Source: Streptomyces sp. Act143
GTDB taxonomy: Bacteria; Actinomycetota; Actinomycetes; Streptomycetales; Streptomycetaceae
NCBI RefSeq assembly: GCF_003143935.1
Contig: NZ_QFRX01000001.1
Location: 502,983 to 566,982, forward strand
Reading direction: 5' to 3'
DNA: 64,000 nucleotides
Below, piece by piece: positions 34,297-47,731 of the stretch. The position numbers and the translations under genes are program-made. Each line of letters begins with the position of its first letter. Within the stretch, counting starts at the first letter, position 1. The notes below the pieces were generated by a model. That model saw only the letters and a list, made by a program, of their open reading frames with translations, was not told the DNA's origin and made no database searches.

Positions 34297-35259
34297 ATGA
34301 CCGTCACCAAGAACCCACTCGGGGCCCCGCCCACGGACCGGCCGAGCGCACCGGAACTCGAAGTCGTCCCGGTCCGCAACTACGGCCGCTGGTGCGCCGC
34401 GGCAGCGTCGGTACTGGCGCTCGTCGGCCTCATCGGCTCCCTGGCCAGGAACGACAATCTGCGCTGGGACGTCGTGGGCGACTACCTGTTCGCAGACCTG
34501 ATCTTCGACGGGCTCGGCACGACGCTCTGGCTGACCGCCGCGGCCATGGCGCTGGGTCTCGGACTGGGCACGCTCATCGCGGTCATGCGGTTGTCGTCCA
34601 GCCCGGTCCTGTACGGCATCGCCACCTTCTTCGTCTGGGTCTTCCGCGGCACCCCGCTGCTCGTGCAGATCATCTTCTGGGGTTATGCCGCCGCGCTCTA
34701 CCAGTACGTGAAGATCGGCATCCCCTTCACCGAGGTCACCTTCTTCCAGACGGAGACCAACAGCCTGCTCACGCCCGCGATCGCGGCGCTGCTCGCCCTC
34801 GGCCTCAATGAAGCCGCCTACGCCTCCGAGATCGTCCGGGCCGGCATCCAGTCCGTCGACTCCGGTCAGGCCGAGGCCGCGCACTCGCTCGGCATGCGTC
34901 CGGCACTGACGATGCGAAGGATCGTGCTGCCCCAGGCGATGCGGGTCATCATCCCGCCGATGGGCAACGAGACCATCAACATGCTCAAGATGACCGCCCT
35001 GGTCTCGGTCATCTCCGCGCACGACCTGATGTCCAACATCCAGGACGTGTACGCGCAGAACTACCAGGTCATCCCCATGCTCGTCGTGGCCAGCATCTGG
35101 TACCTCGCCCTGGTGACCCTGCTCAGCATTCCCCAGGCCTGGCTGGAGCGCCGCTACGGACGCGGCACCGCCCGCGGCCGACAGGTCTCCCCGCTCCGGC
35201 GGATGCTCGGCGGCGCCGCGGGGTCGGTCGTCAAGAAGGACAAGGAGAACGCCCGATGA
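34297..35259 (+). CDS. polar amino-acid ABC transporter permease (HisM/GlnP type)
   Basis: 320 residues. A cytoplasmic N-terminal arm of ~30 residues and a first membrane segment at ~36-52 precede the conserved permease core. [14 protein letters not shown] and the EAA-type loop [20 protein letters not shown] are diagnostic. In this family one gene often supplies a homodimeric channel, which fits the single permease gene here. It overlaps the ATPase gene by four bases. Confidence 0.92.
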   Translation: MTVTKNPLGAPPTDRPSAPELEVVPVRNYGRWCAAAASVLALVGLIGSLARNDNLRWDVVGDYLFADLIFDGLGTTLWLTAAAMALGLGLGTLIAVMRLSSSPVLYGIATFFVWVFRGTPLLVQIIFWGYAAALYQYVKIGIPFTEVTFFQTETNSLLTPAIAALLALGLNEAAYASEIVRAGIQSVDSGQAEAAHSLGMRPALTMRRIVLPQAMRVIIPPMGNETINMLKMTALVSVISAHDLMSNIQDVYAQNYQVIPMLVVASIWYLALVTLLSIPQAWLERRYGRGTARGRQVSPLRRMLGGAAGSVVKKDKENAR

Positions 35260-36020
35260 CCGCGACCATGGTGCTCGCCGAGGGCGTGCGCAAGCGCTTC
35301 GGCAGGCTCGAGGTGCTCAAGGGCATCGACCTCAGCGTCGACCGGGGGCAGGTGTGCTGCCTGCTGGGGCCGTCCGGCTCCGGCAAGTCGACCTTTCTGC
35401 GCTGCATCAACCACCTGGAGAAGGTCGACGGCGGCAGGCTCACCGTCGACGGCGACCTCGTCGGATATCGCCAGCAGGGCAACAAGCTCCACGAACTGCG
35501 TGAACGCGAGGTCGCCGCACGACGCCGCGACATCGGGATGGTGTTCCAGCGCTTCAACCTCTTCCCGCACATGACCGCGCTCGACAACGTCATGGAAGCC
35601 CCCGTCAAGGTCGGCAAAGTGTCCAAGGCGGAAGCCCGTGAACGGGCCCATCTGCTGTTGCGGCGGGTCGGCCTTGGCGACCGGGGCCACCACTACCCCG
35701 CGGAGCTGTCGGGCGGCCAGCAGCAGCGCGTCGCCATCGCCCGCGCGCTGGCCATGCGGCCCAAGCTGATGCTCTTCGACGAACCGACCTCCGCTCTGGA
35801 CCCGGAGCTGGTGGGTGACGTCCTGGACGTCATGCGGCAACTCGCCGCCGACGGCATGACCATGGTCGTCGTCACGCATGAGATCGGCTTCGCCCGAGAG
35901 GTCGGTGACACCGCCGTCTTCATGGACGAGGGCGTCGTCGTGGAGGCGGGCGATCCCCGCCAGGTCCTCGTCGACCCGCAGCAGGAACGCACCCGTGCCT
36001 TCCTGTCCAAGGTCCTGTGA
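35256..36020 (+). CDS. polar amino-acid ABC transporter ATPase (GlnQ/HisP type)
   Basis: 254 residues. Walker A is GPSGSGKST, the Q-loop region is [19 protein letters not shown], the signature is LSGGQQQR, Walker B is [14 protein letters not shown], and the switch His is in [11 protein letters not shown]. It powers the importer formed with the two preceding genes. Its stop codon overlaps the GTG start of the M20 peptidase gene, so all are translationally coupled. Confidence 0.95.
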   Translation: MTATMVLAEGVRKRFGRLEVLKGIDLSVDRGQVCCLLGPSGSGKSTFLRCINHLEKVDGGRLTVDGDLVGYRQQGNKLHELREREVAARRRDIGMVFQRFNLFPHMTALDNVMEAPVKVGKVSKAEARERAHLLLRRVGLGDRGHHYPAELSGGQQQRVAIARALAMRPKLMLFDEPTSALDPELVGDVLDVMRQLAADGMTMVVVTHEIGFAREVGDTAVFMDEGVVVEAGDPRQVLVDPQQERTRAFLSKVL

Positions 36021-37231
36021 GCGCGCCGCCCCGTCGGCAGGAACGCGCCGCAGACCTGCTCGGCCTGGCCCGTGGACGCCGCTCCGGCTATCTGGAGGAC
36101 CTGCGCGAACTGGTCTCCATCGACTCCGGCTCCTACGACCCCGACGGCGTCAACAAGGTCGCCGACTGGGTGCAGCAGCGCCTGCTGCGGACCGGATTCA
36201 CCGTCGAGCGCGTACGTCTGCCCGCCGCCGGGACGTTCCGGGCCGGAGACGCGCTCGTCGCCCGCAAGCAGGGCACCCTGCGGTCGGCCGAGGGCGGCCG
36301 CAGGATTCTGCTCGCCGGTCACATGGACACGGTCTTCGACCGCGGCACCGCGCAGGCCCGGCCGTTCACGGTGCGCGGTTCCACCGCCCACGGACCCGGT
36401 GTGAGCGACGACAAGGGCGGGCTGCTCGCGGGCCTGACGGCGCTCGACATCCTGCACGAGCAGGGCATGACCGGCTACGACGAGCTGATTCTGCTCGCCA
36501 CTCCCGACGAGGAGATCGGCTCGCCTGCCAGCCGCCCCCTCATCGAACGGACCGCCCGTGACGTGCACTACGGCCTCGGCCTGGAGTGCGCCCGCGAGAA
36601 CGGTGACCTCGTCATCGGCCGCAAGGGCGTCGCCGACTTCCACATCACCGTCACCGGCCGAGCCGCCCATGCCGGCATCGAACCCGAGCGCGGAGCCAAC
36701 GCCGCTCTGTCGGCCGCCCATCTGATCGTCGAACTGCAAGCTCTCAACGGCCGTTGGGACGGCGTCACCGTCAACGTGGGGACCATCAGGGCCGGCAGCC
36801 GCGCCAACATCGTCTGCGCCGATGCGGAACTGCGCGTCGAGGTGCGGGCCGCCACCAGCGCCGATGTGCAGCGGGTCAGGCGGGCGATCCAGGACGCCGC
36901 CGCCCACCCCGCCGTCACCGGCACCACCATCCATGTCGAACAGCTCGACCTGTGCCCACCCATGGAAGTCACCGACGCCTCCCGCCACATGCTCGGCCTT
37001 GCGCGACGGGCCGGCCGTTCCATGGGCGTGACGCTGGACGCGACCACCACCGGCGGGGTCGGCGACGCCAACCTGATCGCCGGCACGGGAGTACCCACCC
37101 TGGACGGTCTGGGCCCCGTCGGCGGGGCCGACCACACCCCCCAGGAATGGCTCGACATCACCAGCGTCCCGCAGCGCGTCGCCCTCCTGGCCGCTCTCGT
37201 GGCGGAACTCGGCAGCGCCGCCCCCCGATGA
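36017..37231 (+). CDS. M20-family metallopeptidase (ArgE/DapE/CPG2-like)
   Basis: 404 residues, cytoplasmic (no signal). Metal-ligand motifs: AGHMDTVF (His, then Asp), PGVSDDKGG (bridging Asp), and PDEEIGS (catalytic and ligand Glu); the dimerisation domain follows (~185-290), and the late ligand His is in [11 protein letters not shown]. Closest in layout to carboxypeptidase G2 and similar amidohydrolases that split dipeptides or N-acyl amino acids. The GTG start overlaps the ATPase stop codon, so it acts on whatever the importer brings in. A beta-aspartyl or other dipeptide is a reasonable guess. Confidence 0.88.
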   Translation: MSAPPRRQERAADLLGLARGRRSGYLEDLRELVSIDSGSYDPDGVNKVADWVQQRLLRTGFTVERVRLPAAGTFRAGDALVARKQGTLRSAEGGRRILLAGHMDTVFDRGTAQARPFTVRGSTAHGPGVSDDKGGLLAGLTALDILHEQGMTGYDELILLATPDEEIGSPASRPLIERTARDVHYGLGLECARENGDLVIGRKGVADFHITVTGRAAHAGIEPERGANAALSAAHLIVELQALNGRWDGVTVNVGTIRAGSRANIVCADAELRVEVRAATSADVQRVRRAIQDAAAHPAVTGTTIHVEQLDLCPPMEVTDASRHMLGLARRAGRSMGVTLDATTTGGVGDANLIAGTGVPTLDGLGPVGGADHTPQEWLDITSVPQRVALLAALVAELGSAAPR

Positions 37232-37385
37232 GCGGGGCACCACCCCCGCGGTCCCCGACCTGCCGGGCCGACGTCGTAGCGCTGCCCGCCGTGGCCCACG
37301 ATCCGCCTCAGCCCGATACGACCGGTTGCCCCCGGCTGCCGAAGGACCGCTCCCACCCCCAGCACCGGCACCTCACGGAGAGCCC

Positions 37386-38675
37386 ATGCGCACACATCCC
37401 CGCTTCACCCGCCGCGCCGCCCTGGCCGGCGGCCTCGCCCTCGCCCTTGTCGCCGCCGCGCCCGCGGCGCAGGCCACCACCGCACCAGCCGGCCGCGGCG
37501 ACGGCTCCCTGGTGCTTGTCGGCGGCGGCCTGAAGGACGACAACGCCCAGGTCTACGGCGAGATCATCAGGCGTGCCGGCGGCACCGCCGCACGCATCGG
37601 AGTCATCACCGCAGCGTCGGTGCCCGAGAGCCAGGACCCGAACGCGGGCGACCCCGACCGGTGCAGCAACTCCGTGTGCAACGGCGCCTACTACGCCGCC
37701 CTGTTCGAAAAGCACGGCGCGGCCGACGCCCAGTGGCTCCCGCTCGACCTCGACCACATCGCGAACGCCGACTCCGATGCCGTCGTCGCCCAGGTCAACT
37801 CCATGACGGGCTTCTTCTTCGGCGGCGGGGACCAGTACCGCTACGTCCAGACCCTGCTGCGCGGTCCGCGCCAGAAGGACTCCAAGGTCCTGGCCGCGAT
37901 CCGCGCCAAACTGGTCGGCGGAGCCGTCGTCGCCGGTTCCTCGGCCGGGGCCCAGATCGCCTCCGGACCCGGCATGGTCAGCGGCGGCGAGTCGTACGAA
38001 GGGCTGCGCGACGGCAGCGCGCCCGGCTATTTCGAGGACCCCACCCGGCTCGGCTACCTTCCGCGGGGCGGCTTCGGCTTCCTGCGCTCGGCCCTGATCG
38101 ACACCCACACCGGAGCCTACGGTCGAGAGGGCCGCGCCTGCCGTCTCGCGGCCGACACCGGACACGACCGCGTCTACGCCCTGGACGAGAACACCGCACT
38201 CGTCGTCGAACACCCGGGCAGCAGCCACGAACAGCTCACCGTTCTGGGACCTAACGGTGTCGCCGTGCTGGACCTGCGCGGCGCCCGCACCGACACCTCC
38301 GCCGCCGGATGGGGCCTGCGGGGTGCCCGCTACACCTACCTCACCGACGGTGATCGCTACGACGCACACACCTGGCAAGTGCAGCCCTCCGAAGGCAAGA
38401 AGCGCCTGACACCCACCAGCACCTCGCCCGTACCGCCCAACACGGACGTCTTCCACTCCGCCGCCAACCCGGGCGGCACCGCCTACTCCTTGCGCACCAC
38501 AGCCCGTGCGCTGGCCGAGACACGCGCCCAGATCAGTGCCACCGCCACCACCTTCGAAACCGGACCTCGGTTCACCGTCACCTTCACCAAGCCCGGCACC
38601 TTCGCCGCCTGGAGCACCGACGACCGCACCGCGCACACCCTCGTGGGACTCCGCATCGCGATCACCGCGCACTGA
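37386..38675 (+). CDS. exported (Tat-type) S51-family cyanophycinase-like peptidase
   Basis: 429 residues from the ATG at 37386. A twin-arginine signal (FTRRAALAGG) with hydrophobic core ends AQA. The S51 core includes LVGGGLKDDNAQVYGEIIRR, FFFGGGDQYRYVQTLL and the nucleophile motif GSSAGAQIASG with Ser186, a closer match to classical cyanophycinase (GTSAGA) than the other S51 protein in this region. The C-terminal ~120 residues form an extra beta-rich domain. It lies 155 bases after the M20 gene in the same direction and probably belongs to the same regulon: polymer cleavage outside, uptake, then M20 cleavage inside. Confidence 0.78.
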   Translation: MRTHPRFTRRAALAGGLALALVAAAPAAQATTAPAGRGDGSLVLVGGGLKDDNAQVYGEIIRRAGGTAARIGVITAASVPESQDPNAGDPDRCSNSVCNGAYYAALFEKHGAADAQWLPLDLDHIANADSDAVVAQVNSMTGFFFGGGDQYRYVQTLLRGPRQKDSKVLAAIRAKLVGGAVVAGSSAGAQIASGPGMVSGGESYEGLRDGSAPGYFEDPTRLGYLPRGGFGFLRSALIDTHTGAYGREGRACRLAADTGHDRVYALDENTALVVEHPGSSHEQLTVLGPNGVAVLDLRGARTDTSAAGWGLRGARYTYLTDGDRYDAHTWQVQPSEGKKRLTPTSTSPVPPNTDVFHSAANPGGTAYSLRTTARALAETRAQISATATTFETGPRFTVTFTKPGTFAAWSTDDRTAHTLVGLRIAITAH

Positions 38676-38717
38676 CCCGGCCCACGAACGACAGCCGCGC
38701 GGTCCGGGCGCCCGCTC

Positions 38718-39584
38718 TCAGAGCAGCCCGGTGCGACGCGCGACCTCCTCGCCGTCCTTCATCCGCTGATGCGCGCCGCCACCGAGCCGGTCCAGCACCG
38801 CGGAGATCAGTGCCTCGATGAGCGCGAGCGTCGGAGCCAGGCTGTCGTAAGGAGAACCGGAGGCCACTTGGCTGATGAGCACGACGTCGGCATGCGCCGC
38901 GGCGGGCGAGAGCCAGGGGTCCGTGAAGACGACGACCTTGCCGCCGCGTTCACGGGCGAGCTCGGCGATGACCGTCAGATCCTCCTCGTAGCGCCGGTAG
39001 TCGAAGACGACCGTGACGTCGCGGCGCGTGAGCTGGGTGAGGAACGAGGTGCGCTCGACATCCCGGTCCGGGAGAAAGGAGACCTGATCCCGCACCTGCA
39101 TCAGATGCAGACCGAGATAGCGCGCCAGCAGGTGGGTGAAGCGGCCGCCGGCGAGATGGACTCGCCGGCGGGGGTCGGCGAGGAGGTCGGCCGCGGTCTC
39201 GAAATCGTGCAGGGAGACCTCGTGGAACGTCTGGGCCAGGGCCTGCTGCAACAGCGTCAGCTGAGGCTCCAGCGGCGCCTCCCGGTCCGCGCCCACCGCC
39301 GGTCCACCGGTCTCCGCGGACTCGTACAGGGTGATCGGGGAGGCGTTGCGGGCGTCCAGCTCCGCGCGCAGCGCTGCCTGAAGATCCGGAAATCCCTGAT
39401 ACCCGAGACGAGTGGCGCAGCGGAGAACCGTGGGCGTCGACACGGCCGCGCGTTCGGCGATGGTCGCCACGGTTTCGAAGACGGCCGCCGGATAACCGGC
39501 GAGGAGCACGCGGGCGACTTTGCGTTCTGCTGGGCTGAGATCCCCCAGGCGAGAGCGGATCTCGTCGGCCAGCGTGCCGCTCAT
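38718..39584 (-). CDS. RpiR-family transcriptional regulator (HTH + SIS)
   Basis: 288 residues. The N-terminal RpiR helix-turn-helix (LSPAERKVARVLLAGYPAAV ... AAVSTPTVLRCATRLGYQGF) and the C-terminal SIS domain (~125-270) are complete. SIS domains usually bind phosphosugars, but RpiR proteins also control amino-acid and peptide genes. It converges on the S51 gene with a 42-base gap and is the only regulator in this island, so it is the best candidate for control of the importer operon. Confidence 0.88.
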   Translation of the reverse strand: MSGTLADEIRSRLGDLSPAERKVARVLLAGYPAAVFETVATIAERAAVSTPTVLRCATRLGYQGFPDLQAALRAELDARNASPITLYESAETGGPAVGADREAPLEPQLTLLQQALAQTFHEVSLHDFETAADLLADPRRRVHLAGGRFTHLLARYLGLHLMQVRDQVSFLPDRDVERTSFLTQLTRRDVTVVFDYRRYEEDLTVIAELARERGGKVVVFTDPWLSPAAAHADVVLISQVASGSPYDSLAPTLALIEALISAVLDRLGGGAHQRMKDGEEVARRTGLL

Positions 39585-39772
39585 GGTGCGGTCCTCTCCC
39601 AGTGTTCCGGTTCACGGCGGGCGCCCTTCAGGCTCCTGCCTGCGGCCGTACCACCTGAGTACTCGCGTCTGCCACCCGGAGAGCGATACAGATAGGCGCA
39701 CGGCTCGCCTAACTGTACCGCCTGTTACTCCGGCGCAGACAGCTCCCCCGCAACCGCCGCGGCCTCGCCGGG

Positions 39773-40804
39773 TCAGCCGGTCACACGCACGCCGAACTGG
39801 AACGATCCGATCGTGTTCATCGACTCGTAGCGCACGTAGGCGCCCGGGTACGGGGCGTGCAGCACCTGATTGTTGCCCGCGTAGAGGCCGACGTGTTCGG
39901 TGTTGTTGAAGAAGACCAGGTCACCGGGCTTGAGCGCACTCATGCCGATCCGGGGTCCGTCGTTGACCTGCGTGTAGGTGACGCGGGATATGTGCACGCC
40001 GGCCTGCGCGTAGGCCCACTGCGTGAGGCCGGAGCAGTCGTAGGAGTTGGGGCCGGTGCCGCCGCGGGCGTACGGCTTGCCGATCTGGGAGGCGGCAGCG
40101 TTCAGGGCGGCCGCGCCGAACGGGGAGGCGGCCACCTCGTTGCCGAGGTCGACGCGTTCCGCCGCCGTGCGGCTGGCACGGGCCTCGGTGTCGGCGATCT
40201 CCTGACGCTCGGCGGCGGTCAGGGAGTTCAGCAGCTTCTGGGCCTTGCTGAGTTTGGCCTGAATCTCCTTCTTCTTCTCGCCCAGCTCGGTGCGGGTAGT
40301 GGCGAGATCCTTCAGCTTCTCCGTCGCCTCGGCGCGCTGCTGGGCCAGTTCGCGCTGTTTCGTCTGGACCTTCTTCAGCGCCTCCAGCTGCTGAGCGGAG
40401 AGCGACTCGAGCGTGGACGCCTTGTCCAGATAGTCGTCCGGGTCGGCGGAGAGAAGCAGCTGGACCGAGGGGTCGATGCCACCGGAGCGGTACTGGGCGC
40501 TCGCCATCGTTCCGAGACCCGTGCGCAGCTCATTGAGCTCGTCCTGCTCGCGGGCGACCTTGTCCTGGATCAGGCCGATCTCCTTCTGCAGCTTCTCCTG
40601 CTTCTCCTTGGCCCCGTCGTACTGGTTGGTGGCCCGCTCCGCCTCCTTGTAGAGCTTGTCGACCTGCGTCTTCACCTCGCTCTTCGTGGGCTTCGGGGCC
40701 GCGTTGGCGGCCTGCGAGGTGAGAGCCACGGCAGCGGCCGCGGTCGCGGTGAGCACGCTCACGCGGGCGCGGCTCTGCGGTTTGGGTCGGCGGTGAAGCG
40801 CCAC
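39773..40804 (-). CDS. secreted NlpC/P60 peptidoglycan endopeptidase with coiled-coil
   Basis: 343 residues from the GTG at 40804, which has AAGGAG about nine bases upstream. The signal peptide (~1-35, ending ANA-A) is followed by a long helical coiled-coil (~40-215: KLYKEAERATNQYDGAKEKQ..., LQKEIGLIQDKVAREQDELN). The C-terminal NlpC/P60 domain (~230-343) has catalytic Cys in NSYDCSGLTQWAYAQAG and His in NTEHVGLYAGN. Such RipA/Cwl-like enzymes cut within the peptide stems of peptidoglycan; the coiled coil usually controls access to the active site. It is divergent from the GH127 gene. Confidence 0.93.
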   Translation of the reverse strand: MALHRRPKPQSRARVSVLTATAAAAVALTSQAANAAPKPTKSEVKTQVDKLYKEAERATNQYDGAKEKQEKLQKEIGLIQDKVAREQDELNELRTGLGTMASAQYRSGGIDPSVQLLLSADPDDYLDKASTLESLSAQQLEALKKVQTKQRELAQQRAEATEKLKDLATTRTELGEKKKEIQAKLSKAQKLLNSLTAAERQEIADTEARASRTAAERVDLGNEVAASPFGAAALNAAASQIGKPYARGGTGPNSYDCSGLTQWAYAQAGVHISRVTYTQVNDGPRIGMSALKPGDLVFFNNTEHVGLYAGNNQVLHAPYPGAYVRYESMNTIGSFQFGVRVTG

Positions 40805-40941
40805 GAAGACGAACTCCTTCTTCCTCCACCGCCCACACGACAACCACGGTGGACGGCGACCCCCCACCGCCACTCGCCTGGTGCGAGCGATCATTCGTGC
40901 GAAGGTTCGAGTCCCCACCTTAGTGATCTTCTTGTAATCAT

Positions 40942-40954
40942 TTCAAAGTTTGAA
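40942..40954. promoter_or_regulatory. 13-bp perfect palindrome upstream of the NlpC/P60 gene
   Basis: TTCAAA-G-TTTGAA, an AT-rich perfect palindrome 138 bases upstream of the GTG start, next to TGATCTTCTTGTAATCA. It could bind a dimeric regulator; none can be named. Confidence 0.4.
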
Positions 40955-41057
40955 GGGATCAACTCCAGCCACGTTCCACACTCTTGGGGCGCAACTCGTC
41001 AGAAACATTGACGCACCCTCAGCTCAAATCTATCTTCCGACCGAGGTTCCGCACAGC

Positions 41058-41073
41058 GTTCGTGATGTCGAAC
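41058..41073. promoter_or_regulatory. candidate shared operator of arabinan genes, copy 1
   Basis: GTTCG-TGATGT-CGAAC, an inverted repeat with a 6-base spacer, followed by AAT. A matching element (ATTCG-ACATAT-CGAAC) precedes the GH62 gene. It lies 270 bases upstream of the GH127 start. Confidence 0.45.
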
Positions 41074-41342
41074 AATCGGATCCTCGCCTCAGCGATCAGC
41101 CCATCGAACCGGCCGAGCCCGGAGGGAGAGTCGGACGTGTACGTGCACGCGGAACATCCCATGTCCATCTCGACGTCAGGGCGGCAATCGGACGTCCTTT
41201 CGTGATCAGTCGGCTTATCGCGTCGCAAGGCTAGACAGGGATATCGCGCATGCCCCTTAATCCATCCCATGTATCAGCGGAAGGGGGCGACGGGACCCCC
41301 GCACCACCAAGTGCTCACTCCCTCCTCACCGAAAGGTGCAAG

Positions 41343-45228
<3,886 letters not shown>

Positions 45229-45253
45229 CCCGAGAACGCACGACCAGCGGCTC

Positions 45254-45280
45254 GTGACCGTGCCTGACAGGCACGGTCAC
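45254..45280. terminator. bidirectional terminator after GH62
   Basis: A perfect 12-bp stem, GTGACCGTGCCT with AGGCACGGTCAC, and a 3-base loop lie between the GH62 stop and the stop of the convergent secreted-protein gene. Confidence 0.88.
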
Positions 45281-45327
45281 ACCGGTGACCGGCGGTGGCC
45301 CCCCGGGGAGACCTGTCAGCCTCCGCT

Positions 45328-45891
45328 TCAGCGCCATTCCGCGTGGGTGTTGATGTGCGGCCACAAGGACACCTGGCTGCCGACCGCGTTCCTGCCCCGG
45401 TGGACCTTCAGGTTGGAGTACCACGGGGTGATCAGCGTGTACGGGTTGTCCGTGTGGACGATGGTGGTGTCGAAGAGCTGGTTCTTGCGCTTGTTGCAGT
45501 CCCAGACGACGAGTCCTTGTCCCTTCTTGTAGCGTCCGCCCGGCACATCCAGGCAGAGGCTCCGTTTGTCCCACGGGTGGAAATACCAGCCATAGCCGTC
45601 ACGGCCCTGCTCCAGGCACCACGTCTCGTTGCCCCGGCCGCCCGACCACGGGTAGGTGATGACCTTCGCCCCTTTGTGGCTGCCGCCGGACACATTGAGA
45701 TAGACGAACGCCCCAGGACCACCCGGGGTGCGGAAGGTGTACGGATGTTCCTTGCCATCCACCTTCTTGCAGACGACAGCCGCTGCCTGGCTGCTGGTGC
45801 CGGCGGCGTCCGCAGCGGTCGCCGCGGCCGGCACGGCTCCGGCCGCCAGCACGGCCGCCACCGAAATCCGCCCCAGTCGATGCTTGTGCAT
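45328..45891 (-). CDS. secreted lectin-like (ricin-type) small protein
   Basis: 187 residues with a signal peptide (~1-30, ending ADA-A). The mature part resembles a single, divergent ricin-type beta-trefoil: paired segments such as GNETWCLEQGRDGYGWYFHP and SLCLDVPGGRYKKGQGLVVW each carry Cys and the W/D positions of QxW repeats. No catalytic domain is attached. It may bind polysaccharide or act as a small toxin-like lectin. The function is unproven. Confidence 0.65.
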   Translation of the reverse strand: MHKHRLGRISVAAVLAAGAVPAAATAADAAGTSSQAAAVVCKKVDGKEHPYTFRTPGGPGAFVYLNVSGGSHKGAKVITYPWSGGRGNETWCLEQGRDGYGWYFHPWDKRSLCLDVPGGRYKKGQGLVVWDCNKRKNQLFDTTIVHTDNPYTLITPWYSNLKVHRGRNAVGSQVSLWPHINTHAEWR

Positions 45892-46031
45892 GATTCCCCC
45901 TTGGGCCGACGAGAAGGAGCCTGCCTCCGGCGTCGAGCACCGGTTGGCGGGTATCAGCCTCGCCGGTCCCGGTGAGACGACGCGATGCTTTCAGCGACGG
46001 CTGAATCGTCGTCGGATCAACAGGAGTTCAC

Positions 46032-47006
46032 GTGATACGGGTGCACTGCACACCTGAGGATCTGCTCAGGACCACCTTCGCCGACCGCCCGGCACCGCTG
46101 ATGGACGTCGGCCTGGCACTCGCCATGTCGCAGCGCCGCGACGCGCACCCCGTATTCAGCCCGTGGCGGCGGCGCGTGGCACGCGCTCTCCCGCGGCAGG
46201 CCCGGCCGCTCCTGCAGCTGGTCTCACCGACGGGCGCGGGACCGTTGTTCCTTGACCCGCCGGGCCTGGGCCTGGAGGAGGGCGTCGATCGGATCATGGC
46301 CACCCCGCGCGCCTATGTCCGTACCGAGCTCGAGCGCGTCACCTCGATCGACCGCCCGCTCACCTCATGGATGCGCCATCTCGCCGACCGGGACCGGAAC
46401 GCCTGGCAGATTCTCGAACGGGCGGTGCGCGCCGCGCACGCCACCGTCATCGAGAAGGTGTGGCCCCGTATCCGGGCAGGGTTCCACGCGGAGATGGCGT
46501 GGCGCTCCCGCCTGCTCGCCCAACAGGGCCTGCACGCCGCGCTGACGGGGCTGGCGCCCGGCATCCGGTGGCGGGGACTGACCCTGGAGGCGGCGGCTCC
46601 CCTCGATGCCGAACACACGTTGCACGGCCACGGCATCGTCCTGCTGCCCTCCCTGCTCTGGGCCGATCACGTCCTGGCGGCGCCCCAGTCCGACGGGCGG
46701 CTCCTCCTGGTCTATCCCGCCGTGACTCCCCTGCCCCTGCACAGCGGCCCACCGTCCCAGGACCCGCTCGCCGCTCTCGTCGGTCACACCCGAGCCCACG
46801 CCCTCCGTCTGCTGCAGCGCCAGCACACCACCACCGACCTGGCACATGAGCTCGCGGTCAGCCCCGCAGCCGCGTCCATGCAGGCCAAGGCGCTACGAGA
46901 AGGCGGCCTGATCGTCTCCCGGCGGGACGGCAAAGCCGTATGGCACTGGTGCACACCCCTGGGCCTGGATCTCCTCGCCCATGCAGGCACAAGCGACATG
47001 GGTTGA
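46032..47006 (+). CDS. DUF5937/ArsR-type winged-helix transcriptional regulator (paralogue)
   Basis: 324 residues from the GTG at 46032 (AGGAG five bases upstream). It matches the architecture of the regulator at 1998-3002: a DUF5937-like domain ([27 protein letters not shown]) and a C-terminal ArsR winged helix ([20 protein letters not shown] ... [16 protein letters not shown]). It is divergent from the small secreted lectin-like gene across 140 bases, so that gene is its most likely target. Confidence 0.78.
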   Translation: MIRVHCTPEDLLRTTFADRPAPLMDVGLALAMSQRRDAHPVFSPWRRRVARALPRQARPLLQLVSPTGAGPLFLDPPGLGLEEGVDRIMATPRAYVRTELERVTSIDRPLTSWMRHLADRDRNAWQILERAVRAAHATVIEKVWPRIRAGFHAEMAWRSRLLAQQGLHAALTGLAPGIRWRGLTLEAAAPLDAEHTLHGHGIVLLPSLLWADHVLAAPQSDGRLLLVYPAVTPLPLHSGPPSQDPLAALVGHTRAHALRLLQRQHTTTDLAHELAVSPAAASMQAKALREGGLIVSRRDGKAVWHWCTPLGLDLLAHAGTSDMG

Positions 47007-47179
47007 TCACCGGCCGGCTCGGGCCAGGCCTTCTCAGACATTGGCCCCTGCCTGCGTGCTGCGTCAGGTACTCGGGTCAGCCTGGTCGTCGGCCGCGAGG
47101 AGTGATCGCAGCGCGGCGGTGGAGCGCGCCGTACCCGCACCGTGGCACCGAAGCCACCAACAGTCCCTGCTTGTCGAGG

Positions 47180-47476
47180 GTGTGTGCCACGCTGCGGGTC
47201 AACACGGTCGGCTGTGCGGTCATCGGCGTGTTCATGGTGGTCATCACCGACGTGTGGGCGGCGCACCGGCTGGTGCGGCCGCTCTTCGGCACCGGGGTGC
47301 TCGGCGGGTTCACGACCTTCTCGACGTACGCCGTCGACATCCCGAAGCTGGTCGACGCCGGCCGTCCTCGGACCGGTCTGGCCCATCTGACCGCGACGCT
47401 GCTCGCGGCGCTCGCAGCGGTGTGGCTCGCGGTGGCGGTGACGCGCCGCGTTCTTGCCTGGAGGCAAGGACGGTGA
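47180..47476 (+). pseudogene. 5'-truncated fluoride exporter gene (crcB/fluc type)
   Basis: From a GTG at 47180 the frame gives 98 residues matching the C-terminal three-quarters of Crc[32 protein letters not shown] and a final hydrophobic helix with [10 protein letters not shown]. The N-terminal membrane helix and the usual start are missing. The four-helix channel is therefore incomplete and the gene is probably dead. It overlaps the next remnant by one base, the typical crcB-DUF190 coupling. Confidence 0.75.
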
Positions 47477-47637
47477 TGACGAGGCTGACGGGCAGTGCCC
47501 TGCGGGTGACGGTCATCATCGTGGACACCGAGGAGCGGGTGCGGGCGTTCCTGCCCCAGCTCGACGAGCTGGTCCGGGGATCGGCAGAGAACCGGACCAG
47601 GACGGTTACGGCGGGAGCCGGCGCCGGGAGCTCGTGA
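47476..47637 (+). pseudogene. internally deleted DUF190 gene
   Basis: 53 residues beginning MTRLTGSALRVT, the usual DUF190 start, then jumping directly to VIIVDTEERVRAFLPQLDEL from the C-terminal half. The middle ~50 residues (the HHRPLYAEIVHRAH-type helix) are absent. The ATG overlaps the crcB remnant's stop codon. An intact DUF190 gene is at 49708-50049. Confidence 0.75.
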
Positions 47638-47731
47638 ACAACGCCGGGGGTCGGCGGTCACGGCGCTCGACTTCCTCACCTCCCGTCGCCATCACGGCTT
47701 TCCCCTCGCTCCCGGCTGTTCGACGCCGCCT

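Larger units (their letters stand above)
40805..41342. other. divergent promoter region between NlpC/P60 and GH127 genes
   Basis: 538 bases with AT-rich patches (about 40920-40960 and 41010-41080). It contains a 13-bp palindrome nearer the cell-wall hydrolase and a TTCG-N6-CGAA element nearer the arabinan genes, both listed separately. I looked for, and did not see, the elements of a ydaO/c-di-AMP riboswitch often found before such hydrolase genes. No gene is evident. Confidence 0.5.

Noticed and set aside
40805..41342. Possible ydaO-type c-di-AMP riboswitch before the NlpC/P60 gene
   Set aside because: Actinomycete cell-wall hydrolase genes often have one, but I could not find its conserved pairing elements here.
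47007..47180. Possible fluoride riboswitch before the crcB remnant
   Set aside because: No recognisable pseudoknot core was seen, and the gene's own 5' end is missing, so any leader has probably been lost too.
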